In this document: piece by piece, positions 1 to 10,176 of the stretch
Layout: every line of letters begins with the position of its first letter
Numbering within the stretch: the stretch's first letter is position 1
DNA from: Arachnomyces sp. PD_36
Lineage: Eukaryota > Ascomycota > Eurotiomycetes > Onygenales > Arachnomycetaceae
DNA: 64,000 nucleotides
Assembly (NCBI GenBank): GCA_032988195.1
Contig: JANTQE010000028.1
Location: 248,001-312,000 of the forward strand
Direction of reading: 5' to 3'
Position numbers and translations under genes: made by a program
The notes under the pieces: model-generated
Databases searched by the model: none
Told to the model about the DNA's origin: nothing
What the model saw: the letters and a program-made list of their open reading frames with translations, nothing else

Positions 1-560
1 AGAGCGGTGTTAAGAAAGCTATGGTTGTTTGCGGTGAGGAGGATTTGGACGAAATCAGTTGCGCGGGCAAGACTAACTGCTGGAAACTGGTCGAATATGA
101 CAACCCCGAATACAAGGGACCGAAGCGGACAGCGGACGATGACCACACCGAAAGTGAGGATGAGGGCGGGCCTCCCCGAACCTTAGTTAGAACAGAAACC
201 TTCCAACTCCAGCCATCGGACTTTGGACTCCCAGCACATCCTCTATCAGAAGTCTACGGCGGAAAGATGCCCCGTGAAAATGCCGCAAAGCTCATGAGCA
301 TTCTCCGCAATGAGCTTCCTCGAGATGACCCCATCTTAGATTTCGTTCTGATGAATACTGCTGCTTTGCTTGTCATATCGGGCATTTGCGATGCGGAGAC
401 TAGCGACATGGGCCCAGGTGACGATGGCGAGGTCATCAAGGAGCGCGGACCGGGGGGTGGGAGATGGAAAGAGGGTATCCGACGTGCTAGGTGGGCGATA
501 GAGAGCGGAGGAGCTGTGAAATCACTGGAGAAATTTATCGACGTCACCAACAGGTTATAA
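1..560 (+). CDS. trpD: Anthranilate phosphoribosyltransferase, C-terminal part (5' end outside window)
   Basis: The frame is open from base 3 and ends at TAA 558-560, so only the last ~186 residues are present. The segment beginning VVCGEEDLDEIS, followed by a TNCW-like stretch and a C-terminal glycine-rich tail, is what I recognise as the C-terminal half of the anthranilate phosphoribosyltransferase family (TRP4 in yeast, trpD in bacteria), which transfers phosphoribose to anthranilate in tryptophan synthesis. The central insertion rich in Asp/Glu (TADDDHTESEDEGG) is usual for fungal members. The ATG at 21 is internal, not the start. It is convergent with RPB12 downstream. Family assignment is by recognition; the glycosyltransferase N-domain cannot be checked because it lies upstream of the window. 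Confidence 0.85.
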   Translation, partial: SGVKKAMVVCGEEDLDEISCAGKTNCWKLVEYDNPEYKGPKRTADDDHTESEDEGGPPRTLVRTETFQLQPSDFGLPAHPLSEVYGGKMPRENAAKLMSILRNELPRDDPILDFVLMNTAALLVISGICDAETSDMGPGDDGEVIKERGPGGGRWKEGIRRARWAIESGGAVKSLEKFIDVTNRL

Positions 561-994
561 ATGCCGACGGATCTGAAGCATTCGGAACCGAATACCAGTG
601 GGAGATCATATTGTTAGGAAGGAAAGGGATTACTATTCATATTTGCCCATGAAGCTTTGCTGGAACGCCCAACGAGCATGTCAATAATTTCGTAATTGTA
701 TTCTTAAAATCTTCGTCTTGTTTTATAGGGATCAGTCCCATATGGTATAAACCACTCATGACCTCGCACCTGTCATATGGTATATTTTAGACTCCATAGC
801 GCCATGTAAATGCCACCGAATCGCAGTGCAAAGAGGCTGCCCAGTCACTTCAGCGTATTCCCACATCAGTGTATTCGTAAACCCGCTGGTTCCAAGCAAC
901 CGATCACCGCGCTTCAAACTGCACCATTCTGCCATAGCCCAAAACCGTCAGTAAAAGTACCCAAAGAAAATAATGTTCCAAGAACCAGATTATC
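561..994. other. Intergenic, convergent 3' ends
   Basis: No gene seen between the stop of the phosphoribosyltransferase and the stop of RPB12. AT-rich stretches near 680-740 suit 3' UTR and polyadenylation; a short open frame at 810-1055 is antisense to RPB12 and not supported. Confidence 0.6.
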
Positions 995-1213
995 TCACCT
1001 CTTCGTCCGCTCCTTATACAAAACTCGATGCCCACAGTCCTTGCATCGAATCTGATCTCCCCTCTTGAGCGAGATGCGCGCATCGCAGTCACCGCAGACG
1101 TAGGTCACCAAGGGGCCCTCGGAGCCGGTAGCATCGAGTCCGGCGGCGCCAGCGAAGACACCCTGTTGGCCTGGGCCGCCAACGGCAGGAACTTGGTAGG
1201 CTTCGCGAGACAT
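995..1213 (-). CDS. RPB12: RNA polymerases I, II and III shared subunit RPABC4 (Rpb12)
   Basis: A 72-residue single-exon protein. The C-terminal half carries the Rpb12 zinc ribbon: YVCGDCDARI, then IRCKDCGHRVLY, i.e. two CxxC pairs, ending in the basic tail KERTKR. This is the smallest zinc-binding subunit shared by all three nuclear RNA polymerases and acts in the nucleus as an assembly platform. The N-terminal ~25 residues are Gly/Ala rich and unconserved, as in other filamentous fungi. The start ATG at 1211-1213 is chosen because it gives the usual short length; the preceding bases CAACAATG are a reasonable fungal start context. A 5' UTR intron upstream is possible but not established. Confidence 0.92.
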   Translation of the reverse strand: MSREAYQVPAVGGPGQQGVFAGAAGLDATGSEGPLVTYVCGDCDARISLKRGDQIRCKDCGHRVLYKERTKR

Positions 1214-2907
1214 TGTTCTGGTTCTTGTTTCGGAGGGCGGTAAGGCAGAAGGGTTTGTTTTGAGGTGGGTAGGTGGGCGAAAGTGGTGCGGAGGCAGGAG
1301 ACTGAGGCCGAGACAGACTCAGCTCTTTGAGAGGACTGAGAGATGTAAAGGGTGTTCTGCTTGGGGTGATGGATGGCTTGGTGGAAGTTCTGCGAAGCAA
1401 GGGATTCCGCTGTGATTAGATTTCTTTTGATGCTGGACATGTTGACTAATACAAACTGGGATTAGCAAAACCTTATTTTTGGAGTTGGCCGGGGGAATAA
1501 TAATCCGCGTAGACCGAGATATTGACGTCTTCTCTTTTTTCACCTAGCTAAATGAATGATCCTACCAACCCAAGGCAGCCGTACGGGAGCCAGAAGCAAC
1601 GGTCACGGGCCATGGTCAAGCCATACTTATCGTCGATTATGATCTGGTTGATATCAATACAACGGCCAGTGTTGGTTACGCTCCCGAACTGCGTGTGAGA
1701 AGTATCTGGCTAGGTCCTTGCTGCCGTATGGGCGGCATACAAACTCCAGACGATCACGCTGCCGACGATTATGACGGATCCTGCTTGTTGAGAGGACAGC
1801 TGTCCCACGCCATATAGGGCCAATGGTGTGTGCTTTTACATATGAACTACTCTTAAATACAGGGTGGCTCCTGCTGCCTGTATCCCCCTAAAGCGTCCAG
1901 CCGTGGGGCAAGCACAACCCACAAGGGAAAGAAGTTGAAGTTGGACGGGCAAAACTTCAACAGCACAACTCTGGCCTTGTTTTCATACCTGAGTAAAGCT
2001 ACCTATCTTCCTGTGGCTCTGGTGTTTCCGGCATGAGTGGTCCGTCCATAGAGGTAGGCGTAAAGGAGGTACAACCCCAGATCTGATAACACGGTATTAC
2101 GTTCGATATAGTCTATCTGCTGTATTTTTCCTGAGCGTGGCTCACATACGGTCCAGACGTATTACTTCATCAACAGAATAGGGATGATAGCCGGCAACGA
2201 GTTCACTCTCCTATGCCTGTGCCGGATGAATTGAGCTGGAGAGCTTAAATACAGAGAAGGGGGCAAATCGTCCACGATGTTGCCTTTCGGCTAGGCGTTC
2301 TCGATATTCTAAAGCGTTCTTTCTTTGTTCAGGCGTAATGGGATATATGCCGTGCAATCCTTATACTTGTTTCTTTCACTCGATGCTTCGCATCTTTCGT
2401 GGGGGGGTCCTTCTGATCGTTATGCTATAGGAAGGAGTGAACGAGTGACTCCTTTCCTCTGCCTCTTTGTTCCGGCGTGCCCAGAGTTAGTAGGAAGGCG
2501 AACCTTCTCGATGTTCATAGGCTGTCCATTAGCCCTTCCTTCCCCGTTTACCCACGAAGCCGTACTAGTTAATCCCTTTTATCCCTCTTCTCCTTTGACA
2601 CCGTTAAGCCTCAGCACCTGTCTACAGACTTCTCATTCGACTAGTTGATATCATTCAAGCACGATATATCGTTGCTCCGGAAGCCTTATCTCTATGTGTC
2701 GTCTTTCTTCACTAGAAAGTATCGCTCTCTAATTACCTACGTACCCGGGCCTGTGCCTCATATATAACGACTCGACGAACACACTCGTGTTTCATACTCC
2801 CAGCTTAGAAAGGTATCCCTGGGATCCTTCGTTTGTCAAATCTCCTCAACTTACTGATAGCCGAAATAGAAAGCTCAGCAGAAAAGCCTCTCGAGAAAAC
2901 CGTCTCG
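1214..2907. other. Long intergenic region, divergent promoters
   Basis: About 1.7 kb between divergent RPB12 and the 2908 gene. Only short frames without family resemblance are present (for example 2325-2648 +, which starts at a non-ATG). A pyrimidine-rich stretch at about 2560-2640 and CT-rich leader up to 2830 look like promoter and 5' UTR of the plus-strand gene. Confidence 0.5.
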
Positions 2908-4812
2908 ATGTCCCCTAAAACTCCACCGTCGCAGGCCCGCTCTCACGAGCCTGCGACTGATTCGCCCAAAAGACCCAACTCTTATCATGGAATGTATTCT
3001 CCGGTACGGCAAGGACGGGTGACCAGATCTCAGAGCATGAAAGGGGTGCGTCCGACCCAGAATTGGCGCAAGTTCCTACCAACAAGCCCCCGGCAATCGC
3101 CCAGGCATTCAAACTCGACGCGAAGGGCGGAAGTGGACGCGCCAAGGGATGGCACTATCTACTTTGATCGCCCAGGGGACATTACTACCCACGACTTACC
3201 ACCTGCTTTTGAGTCCGATTCTTCAGCCCTTTCCTCGAAATGTAGCGTATTCAGCGACCCCATGCAAGGGACCGATTTGGCACCAGAAACAATGTCTCCT
3301 CTTACGAGGGAAAATACTTTCTCGGGGATGATGACTCAGGCATTCGATTTGACAAACTCACCCTTGGGTCTTGGTAGGAGACTGTCAACTGGAGCAAGGC
3401 CCTGTGAAGCGTGGCGTCTTCAATCTCCCACGACACCCCCGTCTTCATATGGGGAGAGTAGCTTATCTTGCACCTCCCCCGTGCGATCCGGAAAACGCGT
3501 AGCTTCCTCAGAGGCAGGCTCGGCATTTAAGCTACCTAAGACCGACAGTGACTCTTCTCCCACATCGTCAACTGGGCCGAAGGGCCACTACGCTTTCAAT
3601 AATAATCCGTGGGATATCCCGATCACTACTAGGGATGGTTCCAATAACATCGTGCTGGATGCCCATGGCGCTAGCAGGCTTTTGAAGATTATGAAATCTA
3701 ATATTCGCCAATCTCAGGAGCTTGCCGATCTGTTTGCAAGATTTGTTCAACAGTCGACGACCGACCCAACCCATCAGGCATCCCGATCATATAGTAGAAA
3801 TAGCCGGATGACTAAACCGCTCAATTATACGGAAACTGCTGACAGTGGTTCGCACAGTTCTGGGGTTGGGAACGGCGGGGATGGTCCTGATCCTCCCCGT
3901 GAACCCGGGAATCCGTTTCGTGGACATATGATTGAGAGACAAGACATCGGTGCAACCGATACCGAATCTGAAAATGACCAAAACCTAGACTGCTTCCGGG
4001 ATATAAGCCCTGTGCCAGAATACGGCGAACTTGCTCCACTCGGGGATAACTCCATCTCCGTTGTACGGCAGGCCGTTGACCCGACGTTATCATTTTCAGT
4101 TCCCTACCTCCCGGACAACATGCGACTATCGTTGAACGTGGATGACTTCTCCCACGGCATTGTATTTCCCACAGATTCGCCGGGTGGGTGGGATGTTGAG
4201 ATTCTGGATTACCCTACAGAAAACGGAATAGGAACTGGAGGCTTTGGCAGCGCAGAAGGCCGTAGTTGCCAGAATTCTCTACCTAGCGAACTGGACCGCG
4301 GATCTCGTTCGAAGGGCCCGTCTCCAGAATCTGAAGAGCCGACCGTATCCCATGTTGAAGATATACACCCAGAAGTTTATGCAGGGGATTGCTCTCAGCC
4401 AGTTCCTTCGAGAAAGAAGTCTGTGCGTTTTGACCCATTCCCCACCGAGATACCTAGCGGCGTCTTGTCTGGTGGAGAACGTACACCACTTGAGCCGAGT
4501 ACTGGTGGTGAGCCCGAAGCCCCGAAAGTGCTCCCTCAGACTGCTAAAATGGGGGTTCAATTTGATCTTCCTCTCCGCGGAAACCCCACCTCACGGCAGT
4601 CCAACCGTGCCAACGCATCGGAGAATAAAGCTCCCTCTCCAAAACCGCGAAAACTTGAGCCTTTGGTTCGCCACCAACTCTGTGCTGCGCTGGAAACAGA
4701 CGTTGCCGATCCACCATCCATTCGACCCCCAAGTCCGGTTACCCGCTTCATTCCCTCTACTTCGAGCCCAGTTGGACCACGCGCCCCTCCATCTTCCCCG
4801 CTTCGCCAGTGA
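2908..4812 (+). CDS. Large low-complexity protein, function unknown, with an RVxF-like motif
   Basis: Open frame with 634 residues from ATG 2908; the frame is open further upstream to 2833 but without an ATG, so an upstream exon is possible. I do not recognise a folded domain. The protein is Ser/Pro/Thr rich, with clusters of SP/TP sites, RSQS, SPRQSPRHS and KRVASSE-like segments, suggesting a phosphorylated, largely disordered nuclear or cytoskeletal protein. A short more ordered segment lies near residues 230-280 (HYAFNNNPWDIP... and LLKIMKSNIRQSQELADLF, helix-like). Residues ~503-508 read KKSVRF, matching the PP1-docking consensus. It has no introns inside the open part. Possibly a fungal-specific protein; function not assignable from sequence alone. 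Confidence 0.75.
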   Translation: MSPKTPPSQARSHEPATDSPKRPNSYHGMYSPVRQGRVTRSQSMKGVRPTQNWRKFLPTSPRQSPRHSNSTRRAEVDAPRDGTIYFDRPGDITTHDLPPAFESDSSALSSKCSVFSDPMQGTDLAPETMSPLTRENTFSGMMTQAFDLTNSPLGLGRRLSTGARPCEAWRLQSPTTPPSSYGESSLSCTSPVRSGKRVASSEAGSAFKLPKTDSDSSPTSSTGPKGHYAFNNNPWDIPITTRDGSNNIVLDAHGASRLLKIMKSNIRQSQELADLFARFVQQSTTDPTHQASRSYSRNSRMTKPLNYTETADSGSHSSGVGNGGDGPDPPREPGNPFRGHMIERQDIGATDTESENDQNLDCFRDISPVPEYGELAPLGDNSISVVRQAVDPTLSFSVPYLPDNMRLSLNVDDFSHGIVFPTDSPGGWDVEILDYPTENGIGTGGFGSAEGRSCQNSLPSELDRGSRSKGPSPESEEPTVSHVEDIHPEVYAGDCSQPVPSRKKSVRFDPFPTEIPSGVLSGGERTPLEPSTGGEPEAPKVLPQTAKMGVQFDLPLRGNPTSRQSNRANASENKAPSPKPRKLEPLVRHQLCAALETDVADPPSIRPPSPVTRFIPSTSSPVGPRAPPSSPLRQ

Positions 4813-5460
4813 TGAGAAGTTATAGATAACGCCAAGCAGTGATTCCGAATCTCCAATGGTGATAAGGCGAGTAGAGTGTGTGGATTTGTCTTCTTAACCC
4901 AGATATAATTATCTTTGTTGTGTGTCGATTCGTTTATTGAGATGTGTCGACGGCACGATTTTATAAAACTTGGGCTATTGATCTGGTTCTTCTTAGGCCA
5001 ACACCTTCTGTGAAGGCTCATTTGGTGACTTATTGCTACTGGTTTGGCCCAGGTTGAGTTATTTATATACGGGTGGGAACAGGTTACTTTGGGAGGTCTA
5101 TTTTTTGAATTCGAGGATAAGAGCATTCACTTTCCAGGTAGTATTATTATTACTGTCGAGCTTTTAATAGGCTTGAGATACCGGCCTGGCCTCTTTGTTT
5201 TGGCATTTGCAGGGCGACGAGGTCTGCAGTGATCACATCAGAGGTATCCATTAAATAAAATCGTTCTTTTATTCTAACGCCATATGTTGCACGTCGTCTC
5301 GACTATTAAACCCATAAATGCCTCCTGCCTGAGAGATGCGTGATGCATGTGAGCTGTCAACCCGTCATGGGGTTGAAAACGAAAGATTCAAACATGAAGG
5401 ATATATCTATGTCTATACCCATAGCCAAAGAAATAGCACAGGAAACGCCTTGATTGCTTT
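4813..5460. other. Intergenic, convergent
   Basis: No gene seen. Contains AT-rich 3' UTR-like sequence for the 2908 gene and for NAR1 (convergent). Short frames such as 5044-5232 have no recognisable features. Confidence 0.5.
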
Positions 5461-7396
5461 TTACCATCCTCCACCAGCCTTTCCAGCTAGTTGGATCACA
5501 CGCTCCACATCACCAGCACCATTACCATTCTTATCCTTCCCAACATCACTCTCGACCTTTCGGAAGGTCGTATACACGAGCTTAGAGAGCGGAACCTCAG
5601 TCTGGCGAGACCAGTAGGAAAGGATCGAGCGGATGTTCTCCCTCTCTTTCTCATAGTCGCGGGGAGATGTGTCCATTTTGTTATCAGTATCTGACTCTGA
5701 ATCAGCGGAGTAGTATGCCTCATCTACTCTGGATAGCCAGGCGCGCTGTTCTTGGGGGGTGGGTTTTTGTGGTTCTTCTTGTTGTTGTTCGGTTAGGTTT
5801 GATGAGGTTGACGGGTTGTTGATGTCTCGAGCGTCTTCGACGCGAATTTGGCCACCTCCGTTTGTGCAGCCACCTGGGCAGGCCATTACTTCGACGTAGG
5901 CGTATTCGGTTGCTCCTGTAGTTGAGGGTGTGGGGCCACCTTGGCGTGAGGCGGGAGCTCTTCGAGCTGCTGCTGCGCCCGAAGTGGCGGGCCTTGCGCC
6001 TGGTAGTCTGGATTTTCTGGCAGGTTTCAATTTCCGGACGAGGTTCTGGATGTTCCTGAACCCGTAGTATCGTGCTGCTTTGAGGATTGGGTCGCCGTTT
6101 GCTGAGAGGAGGGTGTATTCTACAACGTCGGCGTTCCGGCCTCGTTGGGCGCTGATGGTGCTTCCTGGGTTTTTGGATTCGTGGGTTTTGAGGAGGTGGT
6201 GGAGGTAGCCGCCTGATGGACCCGACGCTGGGTCTTGAAGGGATGGGTGTTTGGGGAAAAGAAAGGGGGATAGTGTTTGATCTGGGAAGGGAGTGATGTG
6301 TGAGGCTGGGAGGGGTTGGGGAGGGAGGTTTTTAAGAGTGATTCCTCGGGTTGATGCTAGCATGAGGATTTCGCGGGTTGTGATGACGCAGTCGACGTCT
6401 CGAGTTGGGGATTGGGAGGTGAAAGAACCGTTATACCAGGAAGCGTCGGTTAATTCTTCGCGACTGGCTTCTAACTTTTTGTCAAAGCATGGCATTATTG
6501 CTAGATGCCAGATTTGGGACGGGGGGACGTCGAGGCTTTTGCTCAGAATCGACTTGAGCATTGTGCCCGTTAAGGCTTGTGGAGACTTTAGACGGGATAG
6601 ATGGGGAAGAACGTGCGGGTGGGTCTTTTCGGCGTAACAAATCCACCCTGGGCATATCGAAGACAGAATCGGTTTCTTGGGTACTGCCGGTTCCGTTGAG
6701 TCAGGCACAGCGCCCTGCTCAGATTCGACAACCTCGTCGGTGCTTAGCGTTAGGCAAGCCTCGCGCATCGCATTGGTATCTACTACCCAGGAGAATCCGC
6801 TTCCATGCTTACCGCCCCCTCTTAATCCTTGGGGCCCGGTGAGAAACTGCTCAATCATATATCCTGCCTTGCGTTCGGATATTCCATATGTAGCAGCCAA
6901 ACTAGCCCTGACTTGTGGGCTAACACTAGCCACAAATATTCTTCCGTCTGCAGCGGAATCATGCTGCCCATTCCCTAGCATATCCACTTCATTGCTTTCT
7001 GTTACCGGAAGATTCCCGTTCATAGCTCCATTTGACGGGAGGATTGGGATCTCGGGATGTGCATCCAGTGTGTTTAGAACCTCCGCATGCGATTGCAAGG
7101 AAACAAGAACTGCTTCTGCTGATGTAACACATCCTGAGCATGCTAGGCAGTCTGTGAGTGAAATCTGTGCTGGTGGAAGGTTTTCCGGTTCGACTTTGTC
7201 TTCTGTTGTGACTTCGTAGACATTCTACATTTATAGATCAGCTACGGTTCTAGCCCATGCTCTGACGAGTAGACAGTAGGAATACGCTACATACCTCATT
7301 TTCTGGCTTCTTCGGTAATGTTTCAACCGGTTTAATGCAAGCGACACCGGGAGAAATGAAGTCGTTCAGATCATCGGCGGAAATGATTGCGCTCAT
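5461..7396 (-). CDS. NAR1: Cytosolic Fe-S cluster assembly factor Nar1 (iron-only hydrogenase-like)
   Basis: Two exons: 7295-7396 (34 codons from ATG 7396) and 5461-7224, joined by a 70-bp intron (7225-7294, donor GTATGT, acceptor TAG, phase 0); 621 residues. Nar1 works in the cytosolic iron-sulfur assembly (CIA) machinery, passing clusters from the Nbp35-Cfd1 scaffold to the targeting complex. Visible ligands: C20 and the C60-x2-C63-x2-C66 set for the N-terminal cluster, then the hydrogenase-like cysteines in ICPGWICYAEKTHP, MPCFDKK, DVDCVITTRE and EVMACPGGCTNGGGQI for the second cluster. The stretch YGFRNIQNLVRKLK is typical of the family. The C-terminus lacks the free-hydrogenase small-subunit end expected of active enzymes. 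The gene is divergent from the kinase-like gene, sharing a 486-bp promoter. Confidence 0.95.
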
Positions 7397-7882
7397 AGTC
7401 GCACTCTCCAGGCACAAAATGCCTCCGAACGATCATAGAAACCCAAAATCTTTATAAACCAATAGCTCAGCCTATTTGAGTCTCTCAGGAGGCTTTGCAA
7501 AATCAACTTCACAACAACGTTGAGTGCAAGATGAACAGAGAAAAGTCATGACTCTGGACCATCGCCGCATGAAATCGATAACAGCGAATATCAACAGTTT
7601 GATTACTGATCCTTATCGGTTATCGGGTGGCAATCGGAGAAATCACGTGGATTAAGCTTAAATTTCTGCCCACCCCCTCACTAACCTAAAGTGTTCACCG
7701 CCTTCATATCCATGTCATCAGCCTCTTCAGGCACAGGCATATTAGTAAAAGGAGTATGATAACCAGCATATGTCTCGTTCCTCCGAAGCATACAGAAGGC
7801 GCCAAATCCACACATTCAGCCACCGCCTCGGAGCCATCTTCTTGAAAGCCAGTGTCAAGCCTTCCGTCTCAGTCCACTGGAA
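7397..7882. promoter_or_regulatory. Divergent promoter between NAR1 and the kinase-like gene
   Basis: This 486-bp region separates two start codons pointing away from each other. It contains ATCACGTG at 7642-7649, a CACGTG E-box of the kind bound by Cbf1-type bHLH factors, about 245 bp from the NAR1 start. Assignment of the box to either gene is inference. Confidence 0.45.
7642..7649. promoter_or_regulatory. CACGTG E-box upstream of NAR1
   Basis: ATCACGTG, followed by G instead of AT, so it is a near copy of the full palindrome ATCACGTGAT found upstream of the MIX23-family gene and the WBP4-like gene. Confidence 0.4.
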
Positions 7883-8911
7883 ATGGTATTCAACACCGTC
7901 ACTATCCAATTCCTATCCGGCATCATAGCGGCATTAATTCTTTACTCCAAAAGGATAGTCAAATTCGCTCTTGGGGATGCGCACGAAAAACCTCCCTCTA
8001 CTCTACAAATCATCAGAATACCATCACGTCTCTCATGCTACGAGTTGCTGTCTGGCGGTGCTGTGGGATGGGTCTACAAAATCAATGATCGCATCGTCTT
8101 GAAATATCCCACACACCCAGATAGTGAAGGTTTCAGGAAAGAGATGGCATTCTTTGACATACTCGAGAAACATGATCCTTGCCCTAACATCGTTCAAAGT
8201 TTTCTGCGTGTCCCTGACGGGAACTTCCTAGCCTTCATGAGCTGTGGTTCCCTGCATGAGCGGCTGCAAGGGCACCAGAGTCGGAGCGACGATGGAAGGA
8301 GGGTTGAGAAAGTCACTGGGACAGAGCCCAAAAGCTTGGTGAAACAATGGTTGATGGAAATCTGTAATGCAGCTGCCTGGCTCGAGTCTCTTGGATATGT
8401 TCATGGTGACATTCGGCCACCGAATCTGCTACTTGACGGTCAGGAGCATGTCAAGCTTGCGGACTTCGACTGCGTGGCACGTGTTGGAACACCATCCGAG
8501 GGCGCTGGTCCTCCCTGGGCACGCGTTCTAGGGCCTGAAGCTGGAGATGAAGAAGGTACATTCGGTGCATGTGGCCCTCGAACTGAGCAATTCGCGATTG
8601 GTTCCGTCCTTTACTGCCTTACGCGCGGGCATGAGCCTTTTGAAATGGATGACTTTGATGATATCACAGAGCCGGTCAATCTTCTACAACATATGAAGCT
8701 CCCGCAACTGAGTGGTAGCCACTTAGATACAATCATCGAGAGGTGTTGGAAGGGGCAGTTTACACTGCTTGGGGATCTTGCTGAAGAGACAAAGTCATTG
8801 TGGTGCGGAAGTGATCTGTCACAATCAGCTCCTTTAACAGCAGAATCTTGTTCAGCTGTTAAGAGTGAATGCCAATCCCTTGTTGACAGTGGGCTATTGA
8901 TCTTGGATTAA
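7883..8911 (+). CDS. Kinase-like protein with atypical catalytic motifs (HGD, DFD)
   Basis: Single exon, 342 residues from ATG 7883. A short hydrophobic N-terminal segment (FLSGIIAALILY) may be a membrane anchor. The protein-kinase fold follows: glycine loop LLSGGAVGWVYKI, the ATP lysine in IVLKYP, an acidic C-helix segment FRKEMAFFDILE, catalytic loop YVHGDIRPPNLLL and metal loop LADFDCVAR. The catalytic Asp of HGD and the Mg-binding Asp are kept, but the HRD arginine is glycine, the usual KxxN lysine is arginine (DIRPPN) and DFG is DFD. This combination belongs to an expanded fungal kinase-like family of unknown substrate. Residues ~95-200 hold the N-lobe/catalytic core; the tail after residue 290 is unconserved. 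Activity cannot be decided from sequence. Confidence 0.8.
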   Translation: MVFNTVTIQFLSGIIAALILYSKRIVKFALGDAHEKPPSTLQIIRIPSRLSCYELLSGGAVGWVYKINDRIVLKYPTHPDSEGFRKEMAFFDILEKHDPCPNIVQSFLRVPDGNFLAFMSCGSLHERLQGHQSRSDDGRRVEKVTGTEPKSLVKQWLMEICNAAAWLESLGYVHGDIRPPNLLLDGQEHVKLADFDCVARVGTPSEGAGPPWARVLGPEAGDEEGTFGACGPRTEQFAIGSVLYCLTRGHEPFEMDDFDDITEPVNLLQHMKLPQLSGSHLDTIIERCWKGQFTLLGDLAEETKSLWCGSDLSQSAPLTAESCSAVKSECQSLVDSGLLILD

Positions 8912-9166
8912 TGTTTCAATGTTCAACTCTGAATATCATATTGATGCATAGTTATATAAACAACACTGCAGCCACAAAAACAGGTAAGAATGTACAGATA
9001 AATAAATGTCAAAAGACCACTGCAATCATAAGACTTAGACAAAACAAAGAGAGAGGCACTATAGCAAAAGAAGAATGAGCCTGACATTGATACAAGAGCC
9101 ATCTGCACGGTGGGAATACCCATTCGGAAGCTGCAGCCTCTTCATTTGAGGTCCAGATACTCTCCA

Positions 9167-9394
9167 TTATGCACTTTGCGCTTTCTTCCACCCTCCCGTA
9201 GGGGTCTGAATCCAGGCGCCGCTCGCTTTGCAATCGTCACAAGGATAGTGTAGTGTACTTGAAGGCAGGGCAAGAACTCCAGGGAGCGTTATGGTCCCAC
9301 ATCCACCACAGTTGTTTACAGGCATCAAGGACGGCGGCTGCTCAAGTACATGACGGCAGCAGAACTTCTTGGGCGATGTTGTTTGCCGGCACAT
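9167..9394 (-). CDS. Possible small cysteine-rich protein, unknown
   Basis: A 75-residue frame starting at ATG 9394 with an in-frame TGA two codons upstream, so the start is bounded. It has CC in FCCRHVLEQ, then NNCGGCG and HYPCDDCKASGAW, i.e. two CxxC pairs about 22 residues apart that could bind zinc like a minimal ribbon. No signal peptide. Such short C/H-rich proteins of unknown function are common in Aspergillus-type genomes, but homology was not tested and the frame is short enough to arise by chance. Confidence 0.35.
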   Translation of the reverse strand: MCRQTTSPKKFCCRHVLEQPPSLMPVNNCGGCGTITLPGVLALPSSTLHYPCDDCKASGAWIQTPTGGWKKAQSA

Positions 9395-10176
9395 ATTTCA
9401 AAGTTGTTGACTACAAACATAAATCAGCTTTGTACAATCTCGCAACAAGTAAAACTCGCCGTATCTAGGTACAGACTAGTCAACTCAGCTTCATACAAAC
9501 TGGCAATCTGTAATACAAGTCACAGGATGTCGAAAGACCGATAGCTCAGGTCTGAGCAAAATTCCAATGAAGGGGACTTGGGTGCATTATTAAAGCTTTG
9601 CCCACAAAGACCTGTCTCTCAGGCAGTTTTCACGCCATGCCCCCATTAGGTGAATGTTTGTTTTTGGCGGTGCATGTTGCATGTCACGACTTTGCGGCCT
9701 TGCAGATACCTTTCCAATAGATCTCCTCCTTCCAAGCAACACAAAGGTGCAAAGCTCAATCAAGTCGTCGCTCTGCAGACACCTTACCAGTGATTGGCCA
9801 TCATTGAGCACACGCACAATGCTGCCAGTAATTCATCGTGCAACAGGTGACATCAATGTCAAGTGGTCGTATCATGTGGACATCTCCTGCATGCTGGCTC
9901 TCTCAGGCAACAGAGAAAGACTGTCTCTATAAATCCTCTCCTCTACGGCCAACTGATTAGGAAAGCGGTAGCAAACAGCAAAATTGGACAGGACTTACAT
10001 TTATCCGTGGACCTCAACCCCCCTCGGCGACCTATCAATAGCTTTAATCCCCCATCAGTAATCACTGCAGCGTGGTTTAACTTCACCTCTTCGGTTCTGC
10101 CTACAAGGCGCATGGGGACTTAAATAGGCCCGGGATCCCGTTTCTTTCGGGTCTGACTGAGTAGGTGGTGGTAAAG
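9395..10176. other. Intergenic with short unsupported frames
   Basis: About 780 bp upstream of the PARG-domain gene. Several overlapping frames of 60-90 codons occur on both strands but none shows a motif. The final 60 bp (GGCGCATGGGGACTTAAATAGG) contain a TTAAATA element about 50 bp before ATG 10177 that may act as TATA box. Confidence 0.45.

Noticed and set aside
2833..2907. TTG-started extension of the disordered-protein gene
   Set aside because: TTG is not a usual fungal start; the first ATG is 2908, though an upstream exon is still possible.
10165..10176. GTG-started extension of the PARG-domain gene
   Set aside because: ATG 10177 is the plausible start; the extension adds only four residues.
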